DNA of 64,000 nt, from NCBI GenBank assembly GCA_035578905.1, contig JAQJVL010000201.1:744001-808000 (forward strand), read 5' to 3'. The translations under genes and the position numbers were made by a program. This DNA comes from Stictocephala bisonia. Taxonomy: Eukaryota; Arthropoda; Insecta; Hemiptera; Membracidae. The notes under the pieces are model-generated. The model did no database searches and was not told the DNA's origin. It was given only the letters and a program-made list of their open reading frames with translations. Within the stretch, counting starts at the first letter, position 1, and every line of letters starts with the position of its first letter. Positions 1 through 11,081 of this stretch are shown piece after piece.

Positions 1-1150
1 CCCTGAAAAAAATGAGGGTGTCATCTGCAAACAAATATAGTTTGCCATTTAAATTGACGTTAATAATATTATTGACATATATTAAAAACAAAACCGGGCC
101 AGGAGTACTACCCTGGACCACGTCATATTTTACATTAATGGATCACTGATAATACCACATAAAGACAAATATTGTAGCCTGTCAGTGAGATAACTACGAA
201 ACCATGCGAGGGCGTTACCACAAATTCAATGAGTTTGAACTTAGACAACAACTTACTCCTGTCAACTGAGTCAAATGCTTTGGCTAAGTCTAGAAATATT
301 AGCATTGAACGTTTCCCATTAGAAATAGAACTATTTAATCTCTGAAAATATCAAACTACGCATTATCTATGGTTTTATCACATCTGAACTCATATTGACA
401 TTCTGCTAATATTTTATTTTGATATAGGTAAGACATGAGTTGCTCCTTTACTATATGCTCCAAGATTTTAGTGAAGATGCTTAACAGGGATATGGGGCAG
501 AAATTATCTTTATCTGTATAATTATTTGCTTTATGTAATGAAAAAACCTTGGCTAACTTGAAACTATTAGGAAAATTGCCAGACAAAATGCTTAAATTAA
601 CTAGATGTAGTAAAGGACGGGCTAGTATGAAAAGATTTTGTTTGAGAATGTCAGCAGAAATGTCATCAAACAGATGCAGACTCTCCCCTAAGTGCAGTCA
701 TATGTTGTACGATGTCACGTTCAGTCACAGTTCTTAAAGTGAAGTTACAGTTGTTAAGTGCGCATACAAAGTCGTTAACCACTGGTTCCCCTCCAGAGTC
801 AATACTATTTGCTAAATGTTGTCCCATATTCACAAAAAATGAGTTAAAAGTCGTTGGCAAATTTCTTGATAATAGTTATGTTTGAAGGTGTAGGCAAACA
901 CATAAAATAGGAAACCCCTGTTTATTTTTGTCCTTCCCACTAATTCGTTAATAATGTTCCAAAATAGTTTTGGATTATTATAAGCCTGAACTATACGTTG
1001 TCTATTATATTCTTTTTTTGCGTGTTCAATTAATCTACTCAAATTTTGCATTAAATTACGAAATGTATCTCTTAATTGTTCATTAAAAGGTTGCCTTTTA
1101 AGTACTTTACTCATCTTATCTCTTGAGCGAATCAACCTGGTTAGTTTTGG
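1..1150 (-). mobile_element. LINE (non-LTR retrotransposon) ORF2 relic
   Basis: On the minus strand, broken reading frames carry hallmarks of a jockey/CR1-type reverse transcriptase in order: a pre-RT segment (FRNLMQNLSRLIEHAKKEYN, 1020-1080), an FNSFFVNMGQHLA block (near 840), FKLAKVFSLHK and FCPISLLSIFTKILE (about 430-560), a DLAKAFDSVD motif A (near 270-300), and an FADDT motif C near 20-35. Frames shift between blocks and stops are present, so it is dead. It continues beyond the left edge. Its 5' side is joined in frame to a transposase fragment at about 1150. Confidence 0.85.
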
Positions 1151-1797
1151 ATTTTCATCGGCCCAATAACGGCAGTTCTGCTGATTTACCAAACCATTCA
1201 GATGGAAATGTGTTTCATTAGTCATAAACAAAATTATGTTATCATTTTGATCAAGTATGGCCTCCATTTCTCGAGCAAAATTTAGACGCTTGACATATTC
1301 TGTAGGGTTCAATTGTTGCAACATGGCCATTTTGTAGGGATGAAATCTTAGATCACCATGAAAAATACACCTTACTGAACAATTACTGAAGCTCAGTTCA
1401 TCAGAATGTCTCCTAACAGATCGACCAGGACTACAGAGAACTCTTTTCACATTTTCTGGAGTGTGTACTAAGCGAGGAGCCCCTGGCGGTTGTTTATTCA
1501 TCACTGTTCCATACACGAAATGATTCAACCTAATGTTGGTATTTACATTCACTGTTGTGTCTCGCACAGTTGAAATGGCAATGAAACTCACGCTGAACTG
1601 CAATGATAGACTCATTATTACACTCATAATTGTTGTGAGCAAACACATGTTGTTGCATAGTCTACGGCTCCATGATGCTGACTAAACAAAATGGCAGGAG
1701 CTACCGAACACGTGACCACACCAGTCGCCCCACTTCTATTACCTGAATCAGAATACTATCTGTTCTAAAAACATCCGTCCTTTCTGTCTCATCCTGT
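1145..1797 (-). mobile_element. IS630/Tc1-mariner superfamily transposase fragment with one terminus
   Basis: Minus-strand coding remnant with a helix-turn-helix-like segment (PENVKRVL...RSVRRHSDEL), then FHGDLRFHPYKMAMLQQLNP and TNETHFHLNGLVNQQNCRYW. This is the insect IS630-like transposase type in which the latter block is normally a D-E-x-H-F-H-L-N-G motif; here the catalytic Asp is Asn. The outer end near 1797 (ATCCTGTATA) looks like a TA-flanked terminus. The C-terminal catalytic residues and the other terminus are missing: the sequence changes to LINE at the WADENPKL point. Confidence 0.72.
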
Positions 1798-1800
1798 ATA

Positions 1801-3436
1801 AAATAATAACTCTGTTGTATATTAGAACAATTTAATAACAATAATTATACAATGTTTTTATGCTCAAGTATATTATTTGCAAAACCTTTATACTTTTTCT
1901 TTTTGATTGTATAAAATTACTTAATCATATATTTATTTGTTCAAATTTTTGTACTAACATTCTAAATTTTTATTGTCAAAATATAAGTTTAAAGTTATAT
2001 TTATAGTATGACTATTTCTAAACCTTTACGATCATTCAAGTCTAATGTGAGCTCTAATAATAAAGAAATAAAGTATAAAATAATTCATTAAAACTATCAA
2101 GGTCTTCAGGACATACAATAAAATAATTCTCAGAGGTGCAAATCAGGTTGTTCTACATTACAATTTTATTTAAACAAGTATTGCACGTCAGAAGCAATAA
2201 CTGTGAGTAATGTGTTACTCTTAGTACCCTAAATTAGCACTTACACGAGTGTTTGTCACTGATATTTACCTGTCACTGTGACTAGAAAAGAAGACGGTAG
2301 ATATCACGCGCATCTCCCATGATGTCACATGGGTGAAATGGCAAAAATAAACACAAAAATACTGTCCTAGTTTCCATAGTTATAATTCCAGCTGATTTAA
2401 CTTTCTTACTATTCAACTGAATGCTTCTATGTAACTGGTGGTTTTAGTTACCAGTATTTATTACAATAAACAAATCAGCTGATTTCGACCATGTGACATC
2501 ACAGTCTACTGCATAGCCTCATTGTGATACCCCTGTGTAATAAACACATGCACGTGTTTTGGTTATATATATTTAGTGATATATTTACGGATAAAAACAG
2601 CTATTTCACTTGACAAACATTATTTAATAGTACTTTCTACAGGATATAAAATATTTGTAGTATTATAATGCTATACAAATTACAGGATTAACACATAACA
2701 TAGTTAATTTTACCACTATGTACTTGAGGTCTTTTAATATGATCATACAGTAGTTTTGTAAACAAAATACCAATTAAATTTACAGTATTGAAAATACGCA
2801 TACTTGCCATAGATGACACATGTGGTGGGTGGTTCTCAAAAACGATATGACAACACTGCCTAAAATGTCATCGGACTATTTTTATGTGGTTTACACCAGT
2901 ACAAAAAGCAATTATTATTGTATATCCACGATTCTTATACCAAATCAAAGTAAGAGTTTATATATGCAATAAAAACAACAGATTATACTATGGATAATTT
3001 TTAATATTGATGATAATGATTATAACAGTTTATTTGCCAGCTGTTCTCCCTGTCTCAAGTAATTCTTTGTTAAATACACATATACAAAACACCTCCATTG
3101 GCCTGAACAAAATCAAGGATTCGAGATACGACTGGCTGTTTAACTTGCATACAGTTCTAAATGAATGCAATCCCTAACTGGCAGAAAAAAAGAAAAAAAA
3201 AACAATTGGTTGACGTTCTTTGTTTTTTACTGCTGAGAGAATGCGCTAATATCAACCTGAACTCTGACATAACATATAGGTGTTACTTGGCCAACTGAAA
3301 CATAAGGATGAGGTATTCATTTCTCTATAAAAAGTAAATTTAACTTCTTAAAATGTCAATATGGCATTTTAAACGGTTTGAATCAGTAAAAGTATTTGTT
3401 TTCAGTATTCAAATCAATGTCATTATGAGATTTTAC
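1801..3436. other. Intronic/unassigned sequence, one dispersed repeat
   Basis: AT-rich sequence downstream of exon 9. Apart from the repeat at 2285-2327 I see no coding potential, RNA gene or tandem array here. The missing SAM-domain exons were looked for on the minus strand and not found. Confidence 0.5.
2285..2327 (+). repeat. Dispersed repeat shared with 62990-63035 (inverted)
   Basis: The segment containing TATCACGCGCATCTC and ATGATGTCAC recurs in reverse complement near 62990-63035, where the partner holds a perfect TGACGTCA. The match is about 43 bp with a few mismatches. It is probably the conserved part of a dispersed element; the full element boundaries are not visible. Confidence 0.5.
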
Positions 3437-3559
3437 CTGGTGTGTTGAGGTGAGGTTGTCCAACCTAATCGCCCACCGGCAGTCGCTCTCACACCCCCAC
3501 GCCGGAACTCTCCATCACTAGGTAACTCATCAAGGTTGCCCGATCCACTCCTCTTCATC
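3437..3559 (-). CDS. Liprin-beta: Liprin-beta, coding exon 9 (last exon in window)
   Basis: 123-nt exon; acceptor TTCGGATTAG, donor AG|GTAAAA. It continues the frame as RMKRSGSGNLDELPSDGEFR followed by RGGVRATAGGRLGW, then TTSPQHT. This matches the conserved liprin-beta segment KLRRSQS...EPEFKRGGTRATAGPRLGW that immediately precedes the first SAM domain. It ends in phase 2. No SAM-domain exon is visible between here and the left edge, so the three C-terminal SAM domains that bind partners such as liprin-alpha must be encoded beyond position 1. Confidence 0.92.
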
Positions 3560-4367
3560 CTAATCCGAATTCATTAAAATGTATTTTGCGAGTATTTATT
3601 TAAAATTCATAAAATTGTATTTTATTTAAATTCATCTGACCACCAAACACAATAGTATTCATTGTATTCAAACTTTACAACCCTAAAATAAATCTGACTC
3701 AATCAATCGACTGATTAAATCAGCAATGAGGTGTCTTTTTTGTTCTATTGAGCAATCAATATTCTTTCTATTAGGGTACAGTGCTGATTGCCTCACTCAT
3801 TTTCAGGCTAAACAACATTAGTTATGATTGGTAGATTATATTTGGAGATTTCCAATGCTTCAAATGTTTAGGAAACAAACACAAGGTTCCGACAGGTACA
3901 ACAAATTCCTGTCGTCTTCAGGTGTAGTTACTAAGTTTACATCTAATACAAGTTTCCCTTAACCAATTTAAGTTATTATACATAAATAACCAGTCTATCA
4001 AAATAACATATTGAAAATAGCCTTGCACTATATAATGCTCGTTTTATAGCAAATAAATTTACGAGATAATAAAGTTTGTTGTCTATTTTTTTCCTTTCAG
4101 CATCCTTATGATCGTGACAAAAATAGGTGTGCTCTATTCAATCACGTTACTTTGAAGACAAATAAAAAAGTTATGGCAATTTTTATGTTGTTCAAAACAT
4201 CTGTAAAACTACTGTTTTGTGACAGTTTTGAAAAGTTTTGTATAAAAATATAACTAAATATCACACAAACACACCAAAATCATGGTTTTTATGTAAAGTA
4301 TACGTTAAGAAATGAGAAGATAATTCTAAATAGATAACAATTTCATTTTTTAATGAATTTTGATTGT
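3560..4367. other. Intron between exons 8 and 9, nothing recognised
   Basis: AT-rich intron sequence with no open frame of note, no array and no transposon terminus until the TTAA-type end at 4368-4451. Confidence 0.5.
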
Positions 4368-4447
4368 GACGTCCTGTTAACAGGATGTTGGCACTTTATC
4401 CATATTTTTTTAGACGTCCGGATAGCAGGACGTTGGCACTAAAAGGG
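4368..4447. mobile_element. Solo end of a TTAA-type (piggyBac-like) element
   Basis: The terminus GGCACTAAAAGGG is followed by TTAA at 4448-4451. The same terminus closes the element at 9591-10727. Two palindromes lie just inside: TCCTGTTAACAGGA (4372-4385) and an ACGTCC/GGACGT hairpin (4414-4433). No partner end was found to the left, so this is a truncated copy or solo end. CCCTTT-type termini with TTAA target sites are known for piggyBac-like elements. Confidence 0.6.
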
Positions 4448-4688
4448 TTAATATTTTTCTAGCAAATTGAGTCAAGGATCAGACTCCAGAAGTCAGAAAT
4501 AAACAAATATACTTGATTCCCTTACTTATTCATAAACACATACTATAATAGCTCAGTTATAAATGGAAAGCAAAAGTCTACTTAATTTATTTTTAAAAGG
4601 GCTTATTTTTCATTTAAACTTGTATGAAATCATTAAAAATCTAAAGATTGGGTAAACAATGTTTCTATTGTCGTTGAAATTCTCTTAC

Positions 4689-4821
4689 CTGCCAAAAATT
4701 TTCTTGATTCCTTTGGTTTTGTTCGTCTGAAGGGAGGGAGAAGGCGATGCAGGTTGTGGCGTATAGCTTCGCCCATCTGTCTCTGACATAGAGTCATTGA
4801 TCACTACCGTCTCTGTCTCTG
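4689..4821 (-). CDS. Liprin-beta: Liprin-beta, coding exon 8
   Basis: 133-nt exon, two bases into a codon at its start and ending in phase 2. The donor is AG|GTAAGAG. The acceptor is a tandem NAGNAG (TAGCAG): the first AG gives the conserved PNLAETE, the second would drop the Ala. It encodes TETVVINDSMSETDGRSYTP, a PASPSPS linker, and ends TKGIKKIFGR. The K(G/S)(I/F)KK(I/F)FG(R/K) block just before the SAM region is a liprin-beta hallmark. The last codon is split (AG|G) and completed by exon 9. The intron upstream (towards exon 7) is 12 kb and holds the Gypsy relic and the nested transposons. Confidence 0.92.
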
Positions 4822-5439
4822 CTACAAGGCATTGATGTAATATGAAATAAAGTATGATTACATTAGCTTGATTTATAAACAATTGAACATAGGATCAGGA
4901 TACAGAATGCAGGAAAATTATTTTTTCATTCTTTATGTTAAATATCGATTCAGACATTTTATTTATTTAATTTTTTTTAGGTTGAAACCATACTTGAGGT
5001 GGCTTGCATATTCCTGTAGATTAAGTTTGTGCGCTAAGCTGCGGCCTACATATTTCTGTCCGTTACGCAGTGTGTGATACAATAATTTATTACTAAACAC
5101 ACATTGGTAATATAAATTTGATTTATTCACCACTGCAATCACAGTAATATGTCGGATCTGTTGGAATATTTTGATTGTTGCTACAATGTGTTATCATCGA
5201 TCAAGAAGAAGACAAAGATAAACAAAGCTTGGAAGTGAATAGCAAACCAAACCTAACCTCTTATTTGTTTGTAAATGTAATATTCTTTGTGTATATTATA
5301 TAAGTTTTATTATTCTTTATAATTTTTTACATAGGCCTATTTGATCGTGTGTTTTGAAGATTACATAGGCCTATGAAGATTACAAACCAGAGGCCTAGGA
5401 AACGATCAGGAGGGTCACTAATGGTGGCCAGTGACTGTG

Positions 5440-7224
5440 CTCATGTCATTCCGCTGTCTCTTTATCACTGACAGAGTGACGAAACTGCAGTTCCTTGTGG
5501 ACACTGAAGCAGATGTGTATCTATCCTAAGCCAATGCTGCCAAGAAAAAGGTCGAAAACTGACTATGACCTTTTCACAGCAAATAATACCTGCATCGCTA
5601 CTTACGGCCTAGTGACGTTGAGCACGGACTTCGGACTCAAACTTGCATTCATGTGGCCTTTCTTAGTCGCAGATGTGGCCAGACCTATAATAGGTGTGGA
5701 TTTCCTTCATCACTATGATCTTCTGGTAGATGTACGTTGTCAGTCTCTGGTTGCCCAGAAGACGTCATTGATTTCAAGTGGCCTAGCAGCTCCTTGCAGT
5801 TTGGTAAGTAGCAATAAAATCATAAATGCTACCTTTCCATCTGCATAATATCGACTACTTCAATACTATCCAACACTCACTAGGTCCTTCGGTAAACCAG
5901 CTCTACCGGTCAAGCATGACACTCAACACCACATCCGTACCACTGTCGGCCCACCAGTCTGCTGCCAGCCGCAGCGCCTAGCCCCTGACAAGCTCAAGTT
6001 AGCCAAGATGGAGTTTGACACCACGGTCCAAATGAGAATTGCCAGACCTTCATTGAGCATCTGGTCATCCCCCTCCACATAGTCCCTAAAAAAGGCTCTG
6101 ACTGGAGACAGTGTAATGACTACAGGGCCCTCAACTCCAGAACCATCCCAGACCGCTACCCAGTGCCCAACATTCAAGATTTTACTCATCTACTCCATGG
6201 CACGACAGTTTTCTCAACAATAGACCTTGTAAGAGCATGCCATCAAATTTCTGTTAATCCAGAAGACATCCCCAAGACAGCTATCACTACTCCATTTTGC
6301 CTCTTTGAATTCCCCTACATGACCTTCGGACTCTGCAACGCAGCACAGACCTTACAGTTCTCCACGGGTATACGTCATATATCTGGCTTCAAAATGTAGT
6401 GGCTGACTTGCTTTCTAGGATTGAAGCAGTCACTACCTCACTGGACTATGAAGCCTTAGCCGAGTCGCAGTCTCACGATGCCAAACTGCAGCAATGTCTC
6501 GAATCGAATTCCAGCTTGAAGCTACAGAAAATCCCAATTCCAGGGACACACCTTTTCCTGTAATGTAACTGCTCCACTTCACATGCTCGTGCCTTAATTA
6601 CTAAGGACTTCCTTCAAGCTGCCTTTCATTCTGTCCATGGCCTGTTTCATCCTGGAAGAAATACAAACGGTCCAATTGGCTACCCAGCGTTTTGTCTGGC
6701 CTTCAATAAAAGCTGACTGCCGACAATGGGCCCGTTCTTGCATGGATTGCCAGAAATCCAAGATCACCCACCACATGTGGACTCCTGTGGGTACCTTTGC
6801 TCCTCCATCTGTAAGATTTGACCATATTTATGTAGATTTGGTTGGACCACTACCAGTATCGCAGGGCTACAGATACTGTCTCACGTGTGTGGAAAGATTT
6901 TCTCACTGGCCAGAAAATGGAAGACTGGAGAACATGGAAGCGGATACTGTTGCCTGTGCTCTCTATTCGACGTGGATATGTAGATTTGGCACTCCTCTTC
7001 ATATAACAACGGATCAGGGAAGGCAGTTTGAATCAAATCTTTTCCAAAACCTAAGCAACCTCTTGGGCACCAGCCGTTTACAGACCACTACCTTCCATCC
7101 AGCTGCTAACAGTTTAGTTGAAAGGTTCCACCGCCATTTGAAGATTGTCATCAGATGTCATAGAACTGAACGTTGGTCTGAAGTGCTGCCTACGATCCTC
7201 TTGGGTATTCGCGCAGCATGGTGA
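5440..7224 (+). mobile_element. Ty3/Gypsy LTR retrotransposon relic (pol)
   Basis: Plus-strand remnants of pol in canonical order, with no LTRs recognised. The protease region (about 5480-5850) has FLVDTEAD where active enzymes have D-T-G, then RPIIGVDFLHHYDLLVD. The reverse-transcriptase fragment (about 6040-6360) has [26 protein letters not shown] (motif A) and [12 protein letters not shown], but nothing after it: motif C and most of RNase H are deleted, and only the GIRHISGF end remains (6365-6400). Integrase follows at 6590-7224. Frameshifts separate all parts. The element is dead and lies in the 12-kb intron between exons 7 and 8, antisense to the host gene. Confidence 0.88.
6637..7224 (+). 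pseudogene. Gypsy integrase fragment
   Basis: Best preserved part of the Gypsy relic, 195 codons. CMDCQKSK is the CxxC half of the N-terminal zinc finger; the HxxxH half upstream is out of frame. The catalytic D-D-E is recognisable as YVDLVGP, TTDQGRQF and LVERFHR. The frame stops at GIRAAW, so the C-terminal DNA-binding region is missing. Integrases of this family insert the element's cDNA into chromosomes; this copy cannot encode a complete enzyme. Confidence 0.85.
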
Positions 7225-7804
7225 GAAGACCTTAAGGCGTCTGCAGCTGAAATGCTATGTATGATTTTTTACAAAATTTTGCAAAAATAAAATTCATATG
7301 CATACATAAAAACATTTTTGGGATTTTTTTCTTATACATGTTATTGTAGAACATCTTCTAACAAATAAGTACATATATAATTTGTTTGGGTTTATGTTGA
7401 AATAAAGTGTATAAACGAAAGTAACAAAAGTAATGCAAGCAAAGATTTGTATACTAAAACCGTATCCATTATTCGAGAGCTAATAAGTGACAAATAATCA
7501 CTAATGCCGTGGAATCACTAATATAAATAAACTGTTTATATGTTGAAATCGTAAGGCGAGCATACATGTCACCGATCATAATTGCCAAGAATGTTCGAAT
7601 GGCTACCTTAAAGTGCCTAATCCACATCAATTGATCTTAAATCATTTAACTGCCATTTAATGTACTACTATAAATATATTTTAATTATTTCATTAACATG
7701 ATTATTTTTTGTTATTGTTTTCAGCGCTGTGACTTCTTTAAGCTGCAATTCTTGTTAGTGCCTCTATTGCACTATTGTACCTGATACCATGGATTGATGC
7801 TATC
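7225..7804. other. Intron sequence, nothing recognised
   Basis: AT-rich stretch between the Gypsy relic and the hAT-like element. No LTR, array or coding frame was recognised; an LTR could be hidden because I could not align the two flanks. Confidence 0.45.
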
Positions 7805-8799
7805 TTGGCGTCCAGGGCCGGATTTCCCAATAGGCCCGGGCCTATAGGCACAAGCTCTGAGGGGGTGCACAGCCGAGCGAAAAAAATAAAAAATATCTAA
7901 AAATAAATAGCCATAACCTAACATATTTTTTTAGTTGATTAATAAAAATCAGGCTAATAAAGCATTATGATTTTGAAGTTCATTGGAACAAATGATTGTT
8001 GGTAATGTTAAACTATTTTTCAACATTATAGATCAACTTTGTTACAACATTGATCTCAAACACAAGAGAACTGGCTGTAGGGATGTTGTCGAGTGGTACG
8101 CATCGTATTGCCACTGCCAGCCCTATGCAACTCACATGTTCCTCGTATAGAGGAGGGTGACCGTCTTGGTGACGCCAAATAATTACAGATTGCTCCGCAT
8201 TTCCTTGTGGCGCTGGCTGTCCTCATTCTTTCGATTCTTCCTATTCATTCTCTCCGTGCAAACACAACCTTAAATTCCTCCACGGAACAGAAGGTTTATC
8301 GTTATCCCTCAATATTAAATATCAATACAAATGAAGTTTTTCCGGCTTTCCATTTAATTTTCAAATATGAAGTTTAACCCTTTCCACTCAAGTGGCGGGG
8401 CAGCCCCGCCACGCAAGCTTACCGCACTAACTCCAATGTCGGGCCGGGCCCGACGTCACTATAATATCGTTCTATGATTGTATTTAGACTGACGTAGTTA
8501 CATTATTGACCGCTAGGGTTGTTGTTTGATATGTGCTGCTATCTGTAGAATTTTTTCGGAACCGTTTGAGTTTAGTTTTTATCGGTAAACAAACCTCAGA
8601 AAATGTAATGTTTGTCGTCTGTGGCTGCTCTGTAAACAGCTGGCTGACTGCAACAGCTATCTGCACTCACTTTGTTCCGTCATATGTTATCGTTCGTAGT
8701 GAGCTTATAAAACGTATTGTTGTTGCTAGGTTATCGTTGTTGTTTTACTGTTTATTCATAATATTTTTATTTTTACGACGATGATTCCTGTCGAATAAA

Positions 8800-8928
8800 A
8801 TGGGTGAAGACGACGGCAGTAGTATTCTACCAAATGATGGAAGTGGCGACAGAATAGTTTCGGTTTCGAACCTCAGTGATGACGGTATTACCAGCTTACT
8901 ATTTGACGAGGACTTATTATCCAACTAG
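8800..8928 (+). pseudogene. Acidic N-terminal remnant of a piggyBac-like transposase (putative)
   Basis: Forty-two codons beginning MGEDDGSSILPNDGSGDRIV and ending LLFDEDLLSN. Acidic, Ser-rich N-termini are typical of piggyBac-like transposases, and the frame lies at the expected distance from the left terminus of the host element. No DDD catalytic domain follows. Assignment is inference from position and composition. Confidence 0.35.
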
Positions 8929-9590
8929 TTATGTGCCTAAAACATTTCTTTTCATCTTTTACATTTCCTGTATGTTCATAAGTATTTTTACTGTAGGACT
9001 ATGTGTAACCGGTATGAAAATGAAAGAGCGTTGCAAGTAGGCTATTAGATTTTGTCTGTTTATATTTTTAGCTGATAACATGTTTTGAATTATTGAAAAA
9101 AGCTTTACTTACAAATTTGGTCTAAATTATGTACCTTTTGACTGTTGCTAAGCAATAAAATAAAATTTATGGAGCAATTGTTTACTAGTTGTAGTGAAAA
9201 TAATTTTTTTGGTAAAAATGTTGTTTTTCAAAATAAATTTGGTTTTAGAATTATATATTTTTTTATGTATAATTTATTCTAAAATATTTGAAAATGACTT
9301 TTTTTTTGTTTGTAAGGATACAAACAACAAAAAAACAAACAACAAATACTATTCTTCCTATTTAAAATTTTTCAAAAATTCTTCTTGTATCCGTTTTTTT
9401 GTTAGAAATTCAATTTTGTTCCAATAAATATATATAATTAAAAAATTTTGAAAATAAAAATATATGTTTTATTTTATATTAATCTATACTTTAGTCATAG
9501 AAGAAACAAAGAAAAAATATATCAGCTTTTTGGAACTATCAGATATATGTTTTTCCCACTGAACAAATGTAGTATGCAATCTTTGCTTAA

Positions 9591-10727
9591 CCCCTTTAGT
9601 GCCAACGTCCTTATATACGGACGTTGAGTATACTACCGAGACTTGCCAACGTCCTCTTTTACGGACACCGCAAAGACCGCCGAGAATTGCCAACGTCCGT
9701 ATATACGGACGTTACGGAAAAAAATTCTATCTTCGTTATTTATCAACATAAAACAATGTTTAATATATCAAAATAAACGTAATGAAATGTATTTCAAGGG
9801 GAAAATATTTATATATTACTTCAGTCATAGTAGTATTTCTGAACGACACTGATTTAGAAGGCTTTGACTTGAATGCAACAGCTGACTAGACTGAATGACA
9901 GTCTGTAGTTGGCTTTGTTATTGTGAAGTGTTTAATTGTTTGTTAGTATTGGTGTGAGTTTGTGGTAAACAAGTGGTGTTATTTAGTGTTTTATTTTATA
10001 ATAATGGATCGTTCACGATCTCCAGTAAGTGAGATCAATTTTACTTCAATGCAAAAAGTGCAAAAGAGGACTTCATCCGTTGTGTTTACCAGATCACATT
10101 TGTTAGACACCCAAGCAATATTGTAAATAGTTTTGTATATTTTACTAATAAAGTTTTATGATATGTGTTCACATCAATTAGATACAGTTAAATACAATTA
10201 GTAAACATTATTTTATAGGTCCAATGGTTTTTCATTTATTAACTTTAGTGAATAGGTCTAATATTGAACTAAAGTTGAAAAAATTGAAAACGCAATATTT
10301 TTTAAATTTTATGTTATGTGAACATTTTGCAAAATAACCTTATGAATTTTTGTACACAAGTTGATTTTTAAGTGGTCTACTGAACAATACTATGGATATT
10401 GGGAAAATAATTTTTTGAAAGTATGATTTTCTACAAGAAACTTGGAATTTTACAAAATAAATTTTGGTAAGTAACAAATTTTATTTTATATAAATAGTTT
10501 AGATTATTATAATCATTATTTTTATTGTGTTTTTAAATAGTAAATGTAGTTCTGCATAATATATAAAAAAATTAGGTCTCTATCTATCAAAATAAAGTTG
10601 TAATAAGGTTTTTCCCAAAACATTACAAAATCGCGAAAAATTGCTTGGTATTCTTTATACATACCCAGTGTTAAATGTCTGGCATTCTTTCAACACACTT
10701 TTAGATTTCGGACCGGCACTAAAAGGG
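9591..10727 (+). mobile_element. TTAA-type (piggyBac-like) element, inner copy
   Basis: TTAA (9587-9590) then CCCCTTTAGTGCCAACGTCC; the right end GGCACTAAAAGGG is followed by TTAA (10728-10731). Subterminal palindromes: an 8-bp stem CAACGTCC/GGACGTTG (9603-9626) and a perfect 22-bp palindrome at 9692-9713 with core ACGTCCGTATATACGGACGT. A 40-codon frame (10004-10126, MDRSRSPVSEINF...) may be a transposase N-terminal remnant. It is inserted within the element at 8378-10785. Confidence 0.7.
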
Positions 10728-11081
10728 TTAAAAGTAAATGGAGTTGATAGGGAAACTGGGTTCCCAGTAATTGGAGTGGAAAGGGTTAAAATCATTTTAA
10801 AAAATAAACAACTAATAATGGTTTTCTGTGGAGTAGTGAATACAATATCAAATCTTTTGTCAACACATCAACGGTATTTTGTTAAGTCCAGAACCAAGTA
10901 AATTCCTCAAAAAACTTGCAATGATAAAATTCCATTGTGGACTGGTGTTTAAGCAATTAACAGAAAGGCCTGATAAATTTTTTTATAAAGGTTTCTAGGA
11001 AAATAATTTTAACCAGACTAGGGGCAGAACAATTATTCGACCTAAGAGCACCAAAATGCTAAATCCAGCCCTGCTGACATC

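Larger units (their letters stand above)
8378..10785 (+). mobile_element. TTAA-type (piggyBac-like) element, outer copy
   Basis: TTAA (8374-8377) followed by CCCTTTCCACTC, matched by GAGTGGAAAGGG and TTAA (10786-10789) at the right. Subterminal hairpins: GGCGGGGCAGCCCCGCC (about 8394-8410) and GTCGGGCCGGGCCCGAC (8438-8454) on the left, ACTGGGTTCCCAGT on the right. A short acidic reading frame begins at 8800. A second TTAA element is inserted 54 bp from its right end. TTAA target choice and the CCCTTT start are known piggyBac features; no catalytic domain remains. Confidence 0.68.
7813..11073. mobile_element. hAT-like element, interrupted by nested insertions
   Basis: The left terminus CAGGGCCGGATTT (7813) and right terminus AAATCCAGCCCTG (ending 11073) are inverted repeats. 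The flanking octamers TTGGCGTC (7805-7812) and CTGACATC (11074-11081) match at five of eight positions, all differences being transitions, as for a decayed 8-bp hAT target duplication. No transposase is visible. Most of its length is a later insertion (8378-10785). hAT assignment rests on the terminus style and 8-bp duplication only. Confidence 0.62.

Noticed and set aside
4822..4882. Treating the exon 8 frame as starting at an upstream ATG (MFINQANVII)
   Set aside because: That part is intron with an acceptor tract before 4821; the phase to exon 7 rebuilds the conserved PNLAETE.
9194..9427. 77-codon frame of Phe/Ile/Lys-rich peptide
   Set aside because: Composition follows the AT-rich interior of the outer TTAA-type element; no start context or similarity recognised.
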